This document shows positions 17,111 through 24,453 of a stretch of 39,992 bases of DNA, one piece after another; position 1 is the stretch's first letter; each line of letters opens with the position of its first letter. Source of the stretch: Pseudarthrobacter cellobiosi (GTDB taxonomy: Bacteria; Actinomycetota; Actinomycetes; Actinomycetales; Micrococcaceae); NCBI RefSeq assembly GCF_023913755.1, contig NZ_JAMXBJ010000023.1, positions 1 to 39,992 on the forward strand, written 5' to 3'. The notes under the pieces were generated by a model, which ran no database searches, was not told the DNA's origin, and saw only the letters and a program-made list of their open reading frames with translations. The translations under genes were made by a program, and so were the position numbers.

Positions 17111-17142
17111 GCGCCTGCCGCGGCTGACGCAACGGCAGGCGC
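17111..17142 (-). terminator. Hairpin after the rpmJ paralogue
   Basis: Perfect 10-bp arms GCGCCTGCCG (17111-17120) and CGGCAGGCGC (17133-17142) with a 12-base loop lie just downstream of the minus-strand L36 gene. Read on the minus strand the stem is followed by TTAGAG, a weak T-tract, so it may terminate or attenuate rather than fully stop transcription. Confidence 0.45.
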
Positions 17143-17163
17143 GGGGTGAGCCGGTCTGTAGCC

Positions 17164-17286
17164 TCAGCCCTGACGGGCCTTCATCCGCGGATTCTTCTTG
17201 TTGATCACAAAGGTGCGGCCCCGGCGTCGGACGATCTGGGCGCCGGGAACCTTCTTCAGGGCGCGGAGGGAGTTTCTGACTTTCAT
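17164..17286 (-). CDS. rpmJ: 50S ribosomal protein L36, zinc-independent (C-) paralogue
   Basis: A complete 40-residue protein, start ATG at 17286 with AAGGAGC upstream. It begins [20 protein letters not shown] and ends NPRMKARQG. The normal L36 zinc ribbon uses three Cys and one His; here none of the cysteines is present, so it is the C-minus form that replaces zinc-bound L36 when zinc is scarce. It follows the COG0523 gene by 68 bases on the same strand, behind one Zur box. Replacement of the C+ protein frees zinc from ribosomes; that is known for the paralogue class, not shown here. Confidence 0.93.
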   Translation of the reverse strand: MKVRNSLRALKKVPGAQIVRRRGRTFVINKKNPRMKARQG

Positions 17287-17354
17287 GGGCTTGCTCCTTG
17301 TATTAGTAGCGGTTTTGACGGTTGCGGGTAGGTGCAGTGTGAAGCCGGGGCCGT

Positions 17355-18470
17355 TCAGAACGGGGCGGGGTCGAGCTGGAACGGGTCGGTCAGACCGGCG
17401 AACCCGGCCTCCATCTCCGCGTCGGTGAGTTCGCAGGCGGAGAGCAGCTGCGCAATTTCCCCCGGGTCCATGCCCTCTCCGGTCGCGGCCAGCACGCTTC
17501 CGCGGTCCCCGTGTTCCGGATGCCAGTCCAGGTGGGCGTCCACATGGTTGAGGGGATCGGGCGCCGCGCCGGCGTCCTGGTCTGCCAGCCACGGTCCGGT
17601 ATTTTCGAGCCAGACACGCGGGCCGATGCCCTGGATGGCGATCCGGCACTGCGGTGCGGCGGCGATCCACAGGCGTCCCCGCAACCAGCAGCACCCTTCC
17701 GCGAGGGACGCCAGGGCGTGCCGGAACCGCTCAGGGTGCAGCGGCCGTTGGGCCCGGTGCGTGACGGTAGTGAACGGTGACGTTGAGGACGACGCCGGGA
17801 TCCGCACCGAACCGGGGACCGTCCGGCTCAGGGCGTCGTGGTAGTTGTGGCGGCCTGGGCGGATGAGGCGGGCGTTTTCCGCCACGTCAGCGTGAGGGGC
17901 CAGTTCCCTGACCAGTTGCATGCCGCGAACACGCAGGGCGGGGTCGGCCGGAAATAGGTCCACCTCCGCCAGCAGGACGGTGTCATTGAACGACAGCTCG
18001 CCGATAAGGAATTCACCAGCAGTGCGCTGGTCCTCCGGGACCGGCGTGAACCCGGACTCAAACAGGGTGTGGTGGTCCCAAATGTGGTCCTCAAGCGTGT
18101 CAGGGGCGCAGGCAAGGACAGCGGAATCAATCGTCACCGGGCGGGAAAGGCCACGCCGCAGGGCTCCGATCGCGGCTTCCGCAGACACGGCCGGAGGGAG
18201 TCCGATGATGGCTTGGGTCTCCCCGCGTTCCAGCAGCCGCTCGATGGTGGGCACGAGGTCCAGCCGCACGGTGCAGCTCAGGCAGCCGTGTTCCAGCTGC
18301 GTCTCGGCGCGCTCCACAAGCCCGGACTGGCTGGAGATCCTGCGGATGACCACGCCGTTCTCCAAGAGGTCGTGCAGGACCACCACGGCGCCGGGATTGG
18401 CCGCGGCCGCGTCTTGGCAGGCTTGCTGGCGGCACAGGGCGTCCAGGGAGCTGATCACAGTGATATGCAT
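17355..18470 (-). CDS. COG0523/CobW-like protein, MRF-type, without a P-loop
   Basis: A 371-residue protein from ATG at 18470 (12 bases after the Zur box; an upstream in-frame start overlaps that box). The CobW metal motif appears as [11 protein letters not shown] near residue 64, and a CobW C-terminal domain is recognisable ([18 protein letters not shown]). The N-terminal strand [19 protein letters not shown], where the GXXGXGKT loop should be, has no Walker A residues, so GTP binding is doubtful. Actinobacterial proteins of this shape beside C-minus ribosomal genes are annotated as ribosome-hibernation-factor-recruiting (MRF); I infer the same zinc-limitation role. Confidence 0.82.
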   Translation of the reverse strand: MHITVISSLDALCRQQACQDAAAANPGAVVVLHDLLENGVVIRRISSQSGLVERAETQLEHGCLSCTVRLDLVPTIERLLERGETQAIIGLPPAVSAEAAIGALRRGLSRPVTIDSAVLACAPDTLEDHIWDHHTLFESGFTPVPEDQRTAGEFLIGELSFNDTVLLAEVDLFPADPALRVRGMQLVRELAPHADVAENARLIRPGRHNYHDALSRTVPGSVRIPASSSTSPFTTVTHRAQRPLHPERFRHALASLAEGCCWLRGRLWIAAAPQCRIAIQGIGPRVWLENTGPWLADQDAGAAPDPLNHVDAHLDWHPEHGDRGSVLAATGEGMDPGEIAQLLSACELTDAEMEAGFAGLTDPFQLDPAPF

Positions 18471-18481
18471 GGCGATCACTC

Positions 18482-18499
18482 TAATGAGAATCATTATCA
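18482..18499 (-). promoter_or_regulatory. Zur box
   Basis: On the minus strand TGATAATGATTCTCATTA, a near-perfect match to the actinobacterial Zur palindrome TGAnAATGATTnTCA. It lies immediately before the COG0523 gene and should repress the COG0523-rpmJ operon when zinc is sufficient. It is about 120 bases upstream of ackA on the other strand, probably too far to act on it. Confidence 0.86.
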
Positions 18500-18618
18500 T
18501 TTGCAACCGAAGTATCCAAGGGGCAACTTATAGAGTGGATCCCGGGGAGCGCTGCGCCAGGCTCCAGCACCACCCCTCGTCAGCTGTGCCAGCGGCACCA
18601 AGGCTTCAGGAGGCCCCC

Positions 18619-19785
18619 ATGCTTGTGCTCGTTATCAATTCCGGTTCGTCCTCGCTCAAGTACCAGGTCCGGGACGTGGCCGCCGGCATTGTGCTGACCG
18701 AAGGGATGATCGAGAAGATCGGCATGGGCAACGGCGGTGATGGCGACGGCGAAATCGAGGGCCCCCGGGACCATGCGGAGGCGCTGGAACTGGTAGATGC
18801 CGCGATCCATGCCGAGCTCGGGGACCTCGAACTGGCGGCGGTGGGCCACCGTGTGGTGCACGGCGGCGAGAGGTTCGCCGAGCCAGTGCTGATCGACAAC
18901 GAGATCACCCGTGCCATCGAGCGCCTCAACCCGCTGGCGCCGCTGCACAACCCCGCCAACGTCCTGGGCATCCGCGCCATCAGCAAGAAGTGGCCGGACC
19001 TGCCGCAGGTGGCCGTGTTCGACACAGCTTTCCACCGCACCCTGCCCGAGCACGCCTGGCGCTACGCCGTTCCGGACGAGCTCTACACGAACCACGGCAT
19101 CCGCCGCTATGGCTTCCACGGCACCTCGCACGAGTACGTCACGCACCGCGCCGCCGCGCTGCTGGATCTTCCCGTGGACGAGTTCGACGGCGTGATCGCC
19201 CACCTGGGGAACGGCGCCTCCGTCACGGCCATCCGTCGCGGTCATTCGGTGGACACGTCCATGGGCTTCACGCCGCTGGAGGGCCTGGTGATGGGCACCC
19301 GCTCAGGCGACCTTGATCCCTCCATCCTGGTATTCCTCGGCCGGTACGGGTGGACGCCGGAGGACATCGACACCATGCTCAACCGCGAATCGGGGCTGAA
19401 GGGGCTCGCCGGGAACAACGACATGCGCTCGGTGGTGGAGGCGTCAGAGGCCGGCGACGCCAAGGCTTCGATGGCGCTCGCGGTCGCGTCCTACCGGCTG
19501 GCCAAGTACATCGGCGGCTACCACGTGGCCGTCGGGGGTGCCAAGGCACTCGTGTTCACGGCCGGGATCGGCGAAAACTCGCACCAGTTCCGCGCCCTCG
19601 TGACTGACAGGCTGCACGCGCTGGGCATACAGCTCGACGCCGGCCTGAACAGTCAGCGGTCCAAGGAACCGCGGGTGATTTCCTCGGCAGCGTCCGTCAT
19701 TCCCGTTTTGGTGGTGCCCACCGACGAGGAGCGCGCCATCGCAGAGGCAACTGCCGCCGTCGTCCACTCCGCTGGTACCCGGTGA
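18619..19785 (+). CDS. ackA: Acetate kinase
   Basis: A 388-residue acetokinase from ATG at 18619 with CAGGAGG just upstream; longer frames run back through the opposite-strand gene. N-terminal VINSGSSSLKYQV, the phosphate-binding HLGNGASVTAIRRGHSVDTS and GTRSGDLDPSI, and the C-terminal VFTAGIGENS are the family landmarks. With Pta it makes ATP from acetyl-CoA through acetyl phosphate, or activates acetate. Acetyl-CoA from phenylacetate breakdown could feed it. The stop codon lies inside an inverted repeat, so the last residue and stop are supplied by repeat sequence. Confidence 0.95.
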   Translation: MLVLVINSGSSSLKYQVRDVAAGIVLTEGMIEKIGMGNGGDGDGEIEGPRDHAEALELVDAAIHAELGDLELAAVGHRVVHGGERFAEPVLIDNEITRAIERLNPLAPLHNPANVLGIRAISKKWPDLPQVAVFDTAFHRTLPEHAWRYAVPDELYTNHGIRRYGFHGTSHEYVTHRAAALLDLPVDEFDGVIAHLGNGASVTAIRRGHSVDTSMGFTPLEGLVMGTRSGDLDPSILVFLGRYGWTPEDIDTMLNRESGLKGLAGNNDMRSVVEASEAGDAKASMALAVASYRLAKYIGGYHVAVGGAKALVFTAGIGENSHQFRALVTDRLHALGIQLDAGLNSQRSKEPRVISSAASVIPVLVVPTDEERAIAEATAAVVHSAGTR

Positions 19786-19845
19786 TCGAGCTTGTCCGCC
19801 CCGGTGTTTGAGCCTGTCAAAACCCTGACAAGCTCGATCACCGGG
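19778..19845. repeat. Inverted repeat (CCGGTGRTYGAGC family) overlapping the ackA stop
   Basis: Perfect 19-bp arms (19778-19796 and 19827-19845; core CCCGGTGATCGAGCTTGTC) with a third, direct copy CCGGTGTTTGAGCCTGTC at 19800-19817 in the loop. The ackA stop TGA (19783-19785) is part of the left arm. Its sequence matches the repeats at 16706 and 20416. Confidence 0.8.
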
Positions 19846-19865
19846 CTGCGGGGTAGCCTCAGTCC

Positions 19866-20423
19866 ATGCCTGAGATCACTTTACCCATCCGCACCGAGCG
19901 GTTGATCCTGCGCCGGTTCGAAGCTGCGGACCTGGACACCTTCCATGCCTACCATTCGCTGCCTGAAACGGCTCGCTTCCTGCCGGGGGAGGCCAAGAGC
20001 TACACCAAGTGCATGGAGTCCGTGGGCAAGTACGCCAACTTCGTCTTCGAGAAGGAGGGCGACTGGATATGCCTGGCCATCGAGGCCGTGGACGGCCCGG
20101 GACTCCTCGGCGAGGTGGTGCTGAAGTGGCTGCCGGGCAGCGGGCAGGGCGAAGTCGGATGGAGCCTGGCGCCGGCCGCGCGGGGCAACGGCTACGGGGC
20201 CGAGGCCGCGGATGCGGTGCTGATGCTGGGATTCGACGAACTGGGGATGCACCGGATCGAGGCAAAGCTCGACGCCCTGAACACCGCCTCCGCCGCCTTG
20301 TGCGAACGGCTGGGCATGCGGTTGGAAGCCCGTTTCATCGACAAGTGGCATTACAAGGGCCAGTGGGCCACTGAGCTGATGTACGCGATCCTCGAGGACG
20401 AATGGCGCGCGCGCTCCCGGTGA
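19866..20423 (+). CDS. GNAT-family N-acetyltransferase (RimJ/RimL-like)
   Basis: A 185-residue protein from ATG at 19866. LPIRTERLILRRFEAADLDTF at the N-terminus, a central GLLGEVVLKWLPGSGQGEVGWSLAPAARGNGYGAEA acetyl-CoA loop (R/Q-x-x-G-x-G/A type), and C-terminal ALNTASAALCERLGMRLEARF are classic for ribosomal-protein-type acetyltransferases. Substrate unknown. It lies 80 bases after ackA beyond an inverted repeat. Its stop codon also falls in a copy of that repeat, so both genes end in CGG-TGA. Confidence 0.87.
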   Translation: MPEITLPIRTERLILRRFEAADLDTFHAYHSLPETARFLPGEAKSYTKCMESVGKYANFVFEKEGDWICLAIEAVDGPGLLGEVVLKWLPGSGQGEVGWSLAPAARGNGYGAEAADAVLMLGFDELGMHRIEAKLDALNTASAALCERLGMRLEARFIDKWHYKGQWATELMYAILEDEWRARSR

Positions 20424-20505
20424 TCGAGCCTGAGCCCGTCGAGATCCGATCGATTGCTCCGTAACGGCCCTTTTGAGCGCTGAAAACGGCGGCTATGGAG
20501 CAACC
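20416..20505. repeat. Composite repeat: half copy of the CCGGTGRTYGAGC family followed by a GATTGCTCC-family inverted repeat
   Basis: CCCGGTGATCGAGCC (20415-20429) repeats the ackA-end arm and includes the stop of the upstream GNAT gene. Right after it, CGATTGCTCCGTAACGGCC (20449-20467) pairs imperfectly with GGCGGCTATGGAGCAACCG (20486-20504), a diverged member of the family at 21096 and 39301. Two unrelated repeat families therefore sit back to back. Confidence 0.68.
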
Positions 20506-20614
20506 GATGGGTTATCTCAGGCCATTGACTGCCTGCTGGGCCAAGGCCAAACTGGCGTTGTGCCTAGCTGCCGGCCATGCCGCGCTGGCAACAGGCGTGT
20601 CCGAGGAGAATCCG

Positions 20615-21082
20615 ATGCCCACCGTGGAAGAAAACGTCTACATTGCCCGCCCGCCACAGGAAGTCTTCAATTTCCTGTCAAAGGGCGAAAACATTCCAGT
20701 CTGGGACTCCTCGGCGGTCCATGCCGAAACGGTCGGGACCGAGCCTGTTGCAGTCGGCACACGGGTCAAGGGCGTCAGCAAGGTGGTGGGCAGGAAATTC
20801 GACTGGACAACGGAGGTCATCGAATTCCAGCCTCCAACCCGCCTTGTATCCCGCTCGGTGGAAGGAAAGCTGGAATTCACTGTCACCAATGCACTCGAAC
20901 CTGAAGGTGACGGGACCCGCCTGAACTTCCGGATCGATGCGGCATCTGGCCTGGGCGGGGTGTTCGGCAAGCTGGCCGACCGGTTCGTGGAACAAGCCCA
21001 GGCCCGGACTGTCCGCGCCAATCTCGCGACCCTCGCCGAGTTGCTCACTGAGCACCCCGAATACGGCCGGGATGACGGCTGA
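20615..21082 (+). CDS. SRPBCC-family (START-like) protein
   Basis: A 155-residue protein from ATG at 20615 with GAGGAG upstream; an earlier in-frame ATG at 20495 lies inside the inverted repeat and is rejected. The pattern is that of polyketide cyclase/dehydrase-like proteins: VEENVYIARPPQEVFNFLSKGENIPVWDSS, a beta-sheet, then the long C-terminal helix LADRFVEQAQARTVRANLATL. Such proteins bind hydrophobic ligands in a helix-grip fold; the ligand is unknown. Confidence 0.83.
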   Translation: MPTVEENVYIARPPQEVFNFLSKGENIPVWDSSAVHAETVGTEPVAVGTRVKGVSKVVGRKFDWTTEVIEFQPPTRLVSRSVEGKLEFTVTNALEPEGDGTRLNFRIDAASGLGGVFGKLADRFVEQAQARTVRANLATLAELLTEHPEYGRDDG

Positions 21083-21095
21083 GCCGCGAGATCGG

Positions 21096-21155
21096 ATCGA
21101 TTGCTCCGTAACGGCCCTTTAGGGCGCTCAAAACGGCGGTTACGGAGCAATCGAT
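21096..21155. repeat. Inverted repeat (GATTGCTCCGTAACGG family)
   Basis: 21-bp arms (21096-21116 and 21135-21155; 20 of 21 pair) with core ATCGATTGCTCCGTAACGG, loop 18 bases. It lies between the convergent SRPBCC gene and the prolyl oligopeptidase, ending three bases before the latter's stop. Near-identical to the copy at 39301-39362, 18 kb away. Confidence 0.8.
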
Positions 21156-21158
21156 GGA

Positions 21159-23399
21159 CTACTTTAGGCCGGCCCCCGGGAGCAGCTCCGTAGCGCCCAG
21201 TGAATCGGCGATGAACGCGTAGTCCCACGCCCGCTCGCGCCACTGGACATAGCGCCCGGACGCGCCGCCGTGCCCGCCGTCCATCTCGATCTTCATCACC
21301 ACAGGCTCCGTGCCGGTGGTCTTGTTCCGCAGCTCCTGGACCCATTTGGCCGGCTCCACGTACAGGACGCGCGTGTCGTTAAAGGACGTCACCGCGGCCA
21401 CCTTGGGGTAAGCAACTGAATGCACGTTCTCATACGGCGAGTACGACTTCATGTAGGCGTACACCTTGGGATCCGTAATGGGGTTGCCCCACTCCTCCCA
21501 TTCCAGCGCGGACAGCGGAAGCTCCGGGTCCAGGATGGTGGTGAGGGCATCCACGAACGGCACCTGCGCCACCACTGCGGCGTACTTTTCCGGTGCGAGG
21601 TTGGCCACGGCACCCATCAGCAGGCCGCCCGCCGAGCCGCCCAGTGCCGCAATTCGGGACGGATCCACCCACCCGGATTTGGCCAGCCAGTCGGTGGCGT
21701 CCAAAAAGTCCGTGAAGGTGTTCTTCTTGGCGAGCTTCTTGCCGTCCTCATACCAGTGCCGGCCCAGCTCGCCGCCGCCGCGGATGTGCGCGATCACAAA
21801 CACCACACCGCGGTCCAACAGCGACAGCCGCGCGATGCCGAAACCGGGGTCCATGCTCAGTTCGTAGGAGCCGTACCCGTAGACCAGGCCAGCCGCCGTC
21901 GAATCCTGTTTGACGCTCTTGTGCCGCAGCACAGACAGGGGGACCCGCGTGCCGTCCGCGGCGTCGGCCCATTCGCGGGTGGCCACGTAGTCGCTGCCGT
22001 CGTAGCCGCCCAGCACCGGGCTTTCCTTGCGGAGCAGCAGTTCGCCGGCGGGCTGCGCCGCGGTGGGCAGCACAAAGTCGTAGACGCGCGACGGCGTGAA
22101 GTAGGACGTGTAGCCCAGCCGGATGACCGGTGCCTCGTAGTCCGAACCGCCGACGCCGGACGTGTACAGCTCCTCGTCGAACGCCGGTTCCACCGGAGCT
22201 TCCTGAGCGGGCGTACCGAGGCCGGCCAGTCCCAGCACCTGGACGCGTTCGATGGTGTCCTTGCGGACGGACACAATCAGGTGCGTGGAGGTGACGCCGG
22301 CACCGTTGACGCGGACGTCGTCGGAATGCTCGACGACGGTGCTCCAGTGCTGCTCGGCCAGCGGCTTGGTGAGCTCGGCGGGGTCCGCCAAGGAGACCAT
22401 GGAGTTGATGGCACCGCGGTTGTGCGTGAGCAGAATGCGCTCTGATTTTTCGCCGTCAGGACCGGTGAGGAGGAACGGTTCGGCCTCGTAGAGGACGCGC
22501 TCGTCCCGTGAAATCACGGTGGTGAGGGCCGCCGTCGGGTCATCAAAACGCAGCAGGCGGGTCTCGCTGTACTCGGAGCAGCCGATGCCCAGCACGAGGT
22601 GGCGCCTGTCAGAGGAGAGCTCAAAGCCCAGCCACATGGCGACGTCGTCCTCCTGGTAAATCACCTCATCGTCGGTGACCGGCGTGCCCAGGACGTGGGA
22701 CTTGACCTGGTACGGGCGCCACGACTCGTCCACCACGGTGTAGAAGATACGGGTGCCGTCGGGGGAGAAGCTGACGCCGTAGAAGATGTTCTCGATGACG
22801 TCCGGCAGGAGTTCACCCGTGCGGAGGTCCTTGATGTGGAGGGTGAAACGTTCGTCGCCGGCGTTGTCCACGGCGTAGGCGTAAAGGTGCCCGTCCACCG
22901 TGACGGCCGAGCCGCCCACCGAGAAGAACGGCTTGCCTTCGGCCTCAATGTTGCCGTCCAGCAGCACTTCCTCGCCGGGGATTTCGACGCCGGCCTCCAC
23001 GGCGGGGGGAGTCCAGTCGGCCACGGGGTTGCCGGTGTCCTGGGCGCGGACGCGGCACTGGATGCCGTACTCCTTGCCCTCAACCGAGCGGCTGAAGTAC
23101 CACCAGCCGTCCTTGCGGTTTGGGACAGACAGGTCTGTCTCCTGCGTGCGGCCCTTGATTTCCTGGAAAATGGCCTCGCGCAGCGGCTCCTGGTGGGCGG
23201 TGACCGCCTCCTGGTAGGCGTTCTCGGCCTTCAGATGCTCAACCACCTCGGCGGATTCCTTCTCGCGCAGCCACTCGTAGTTGTCCACGAAAGTGTCGCC
23301 ATGGTGCGTCCGCTCGTGCGGGACCTTCTTGGCCACTGGGGGCGCGGGGGAGGCGGCGGCGGACGAACTGGCGGAATCCTGCAGCGGAGTCTGGGTCAT
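21159..23399 (-). CDS. ptrB: S9A prolyl oligopeptidase / oligopeptidase B
   Basis: A 746-residue serine peptidase. Residues about 1-430 form the beta-propeller gate; the C-terminal alpha/beta-hydrolase domain carries the nucleophile S589 in ALGGSAGGLLMGAV, an aspartate in the SFNDTRVLYVEP region, and H710 in MDGGHGGASGR. YGSYELSMDPGFGIARLSLLDRG and AHIRGGGELGRHWYEDGK are typical of oligopeptidase B, which cleaves short peptides after basic residues. No signal peptide, so cytosolic. A Ser/Ala-rich stretch (residues 8-20) precedes the fold. Confidence 0.9.
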   Translation of the reverse strand: MTQTPLQDSASSSAAASPAPPVAKKVPHERTHHGDTFVDNYEWLREKESAEVVEHLKAENAYQEAVTAHQEPLREAIFQEIKGRTQETDLSVPNRKDGWWYFSRSVEGKEYGIQCRVRAQDTGNPVADWTPPAVEAGVEIPGEEVLLDGNIEAEGKPFFSVGGSAVTVDGHLYAYAVDNAGDERFTLHIKDLRTGELLPDVIENIFYGVSFSPDGTRIFYTVVDESWRPYQVKSHVLGTPVTDDEVIYQEDDVAMWLGFELSSDRRHLVLGIGCSEYSETRLLRFDDPTAALTTVISRDERVLYEAEPFLLTGPDGEKSERILLTHNRGAINSMVSLADPAELTKPLAEQHWSTVVEHSDDVRVNGAGVTSTHLIVSVRKDTIERVQVLGLAGLGTPAQEAPVEPAFDEELYTSGVGGSDYEAPVIRLGYTSYFTPSRVYDFVLPTAAQPAGELLLRKESPVLGGYDGSDYVATREWADAADGTRVPLSVLRHKSVKQDSTAAGLVYGYGSYELSMDPGFGIARLSLLDRGVVFVIAHIRGGGELGRHWYEDGKKLAKKNTFTDFLDATDWLAKSGWVDPSRIAALGGSAGGLLMGAVANLAPEKYAAVVAQVPFVDALTTILDPELPLSALEWEEWGNPITDPKVYAYMKSYSPYENVHSVAYPKVAAVTSFNDTRVLYVEPAKWVQELRNKTTGTEPVVMKIEMDGGHGGASGRYVQWRERAWDYAFIADSLGATELLPGAGLK

Positions 23400-23469
23400 G
23401 CCTTCAATATATAGAGCCGCGCCGACAAAAAGGCCGCCGTTCGCTACCGGGGTAGCCCCCTCCTGCCAC

Positions 23470-23530
23470 GTTGATCTTTCACTTTTGGTCCCTAAGCCGG
23501 GGGCAAAGCGACTGTAAGTGATAGATCAAC
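23470..23530. repeat. Inverted repeat (CTATCACTT family)
   Basis: Arms GTTGATCTTTCACTT (23470-23484) and AAGTGATAGATCAAC (23516-23530), 14 of 15 pairing, loop 31 bases. The right arm read on the minus strand continues GATCTATCACTTACAGTCG, matching the repeat at 8480. It lies upstream of the oligopeptidase start, not between convergent genes. Confidence 0.66.
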
Positions 23531-23575
23531 GGAGCCGCCAGTCGGACGGGCCGCTAAGTTACCGGCCGGAACCCC

Positions 23576-23604
23576 TTGAACCATCCTCCGCCGGGTGCTA
23601 GAAC
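23576..23604 (+). promoter_or_regulatory. Candidate sigma-70-type promoter of an sRNA
   Basis: TTGAAC (23576-23581), 17 bases, TAGAAC (23599-23604). No open frame of note follows before a strong terminator at 23726-23757, so it would drive a short non-coding transcript from about 23611. Confidence 0.5.
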
Positions 23605-23610
23605 GGCATT

Positions 23611-23757
23611 ACCGGGAGGATCCGGACGCGTTCTTTTTCATCTGCCTCTTAGGGCGGTTAGCCGTTTCGGCACGCCACAGCGCCAGATAGCGCATCGGCA
23701 GTCTGCGGGCGACCCTTCCGATACGGTGGCCCCCGGCCTCGCCGGGGGTCACTTTTT
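23611..23757 (+). ncRNA. Candidate small RNA, about 147 nt
   Basis: A gene-free stretch bounded by a promoter-like sequence with 17-base spacing (23576-23604) and a textbook terminator (23726-23757). The body has no start codon with a ribosome-binding site and no sustained coding bias. It does not match the tRNA, SRP RNA, 6S or tmRNA patterns I know. It could also be a leader whose downstream gene has decayed, but the terminator before 23891 argues for a separate RNA. Confidence 0.4.
23726..23757 (+). terminator. Strong Rho-independent terminator
   Basis: An 11-bp stem GTGGCCCCCGG / CCGGGGGTCAC (23726-23736, 23742-23752; one G-T pair) with loop CCTCG is followed by TTTTT (23753-23757). No plus-strand protein gene precedes it, which points to a non-coding transcript. 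Confidence 0.85.
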
Positions 23758-23831
23758 GGCGCCCCTTGGCTTGCTGTTGTGGCTTGCCTGGCCGTGCTTT
23801 TGCGGGTTGCCACAGAACGCGGAGCGGGACC

Positions 23832-23860
23832 TTGACAGGGCGTCATTATCGCGGGGTAAT
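23832..23860 (+). promoter_or_regulatory. Candidate promoter of the gene at 23891
   Basis: TTGACA (23832-23837), 17 bases, GGTAAT (23855-23860); the predicted start of transcription is about 25 bases before the ATG. The -35 is perfect and the -10 is weaker. Confidence 0.55.
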
Positions 23861-23890
23861 TGTAAGCACTCTTAGTAACTTTTGGGGGCG

Positions 23891-24307
23891 ATGATGCGAA
23901 ACCTAATTCCGAAAGGCATCCTCCGGAAGGTGCTCCTGCCGCCCACGTACGGCCTGCACCTGACACGGGGAGCTGAGTTCACGGTGCTCTCCGTCGAAGT
24001 CTGGAGCACGTGCCTGGTGGCCAACATCCACGTGGAATCCGCTGCCGGGAGGGCCATCCCGGAAATTGCCATCGAAGACCATTGGGGCACGCTCTACACC
24101 TTGCGGGATTCAGCCAGAATAGGCTCCCGGAACCTGCAGGTATTCACCCCGTCTGTCCCGCCCGGCACCAGGAGCCTGACCATCAGGTCCACCGACGACG
24201 CCGATGCGCGCCTGGTGGTGACCTTCGCCGTCCCGCTGATGCGGGAAGCCGGCCAAGCAGTCAAAGCGCCGGTTTCCCGCCCGGTCCGACTGCGCCGTCC
24301 GGCCTAG
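23891..24307 (+). CDS. Hypothetical protein, small beta-rich
   Basis: A 138-residue protein; ATG at 23891 is taken (ATG at 23894 and TTG at 23882 are alternatives, none with a strong ribosome-binding site). No signal peptide or membrane helix. The alternating pattern (FTVLSVEVWSTCLVANIHVES, PEIAIEDHWGTLYTL, SLTIRSTDDADARLVVTFAVPL) suggests one beta-sandwich domain; the C-terminal 20 residues are basic and Pro-rich. I do not recognise a family. It has its own promoter-like sequence and stands alone between the sRNA candidate and a partial GAGAGCGTT repeat. Confidence 0.65.
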   Translation: MMRNLIPKGILRKVLLPPTYGLHLTRGAEFTVLSVEVWSTCLVANIHVESAAGRAIPEIAIEDHWGTLYTLRDSARIGSRNLQVFTPSVPPGTRSLTIRSTDDADARLVVTFAVPLMREAGQAVKAPVSRPVRLRRPA

Positions 24308-24322
24308 AAGCAGGCCAATCAA

Positions 24323-24386
24323 GAACGCACTCACTGCAGGGATTGAGAGAGCGTTCGGGAAATTTCTGCAGGAAGTGAGAGAGCGT
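24323..24386. repeat. Partial copy of the GAGAGCGTT inverted-repeat family
   Basis: GAACGCACTCA (24323-24333) pairs with TGAGAGAGCGTTC (24344-24356), and a second unit CTGCAGGAAGTGAGAGAGCG (24365-24384) repeats the right arm found at 11318-11337. It is a rearranged or truncated copy of the nested repeat after paaZ. Confidence 0.65.
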
Positions 24387-24453
24387 TGGTGGGCGGGCAG
24401 GCGTATCCTGATCACGCAAAGGCGTACCCGCCCAGCGTGAGAGGGGAAGTTCC

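Noticed and set aside
18482..18499. DtxR/IdeR iron box
   Set aside because: The sequence follows the Zur palindrome and the operon holds zinc-saving genes, not siderophore or iron genes.
20495..20614. N-terminal extension of the SRPBCC protein from an upstream ATG
   Set aside because: The upstream ATG lies in an inverted repeat and lacks a ribosome-binding site; ATG 20615 has GAGGAG.
23611..23757. tRNA, SRP RNA or 6S RNA
   Set aside because: No cloverleaf, GGAA/GNRA SRP core or large 6S bubble could be drawn; left as an unclassified sRNA candidate.
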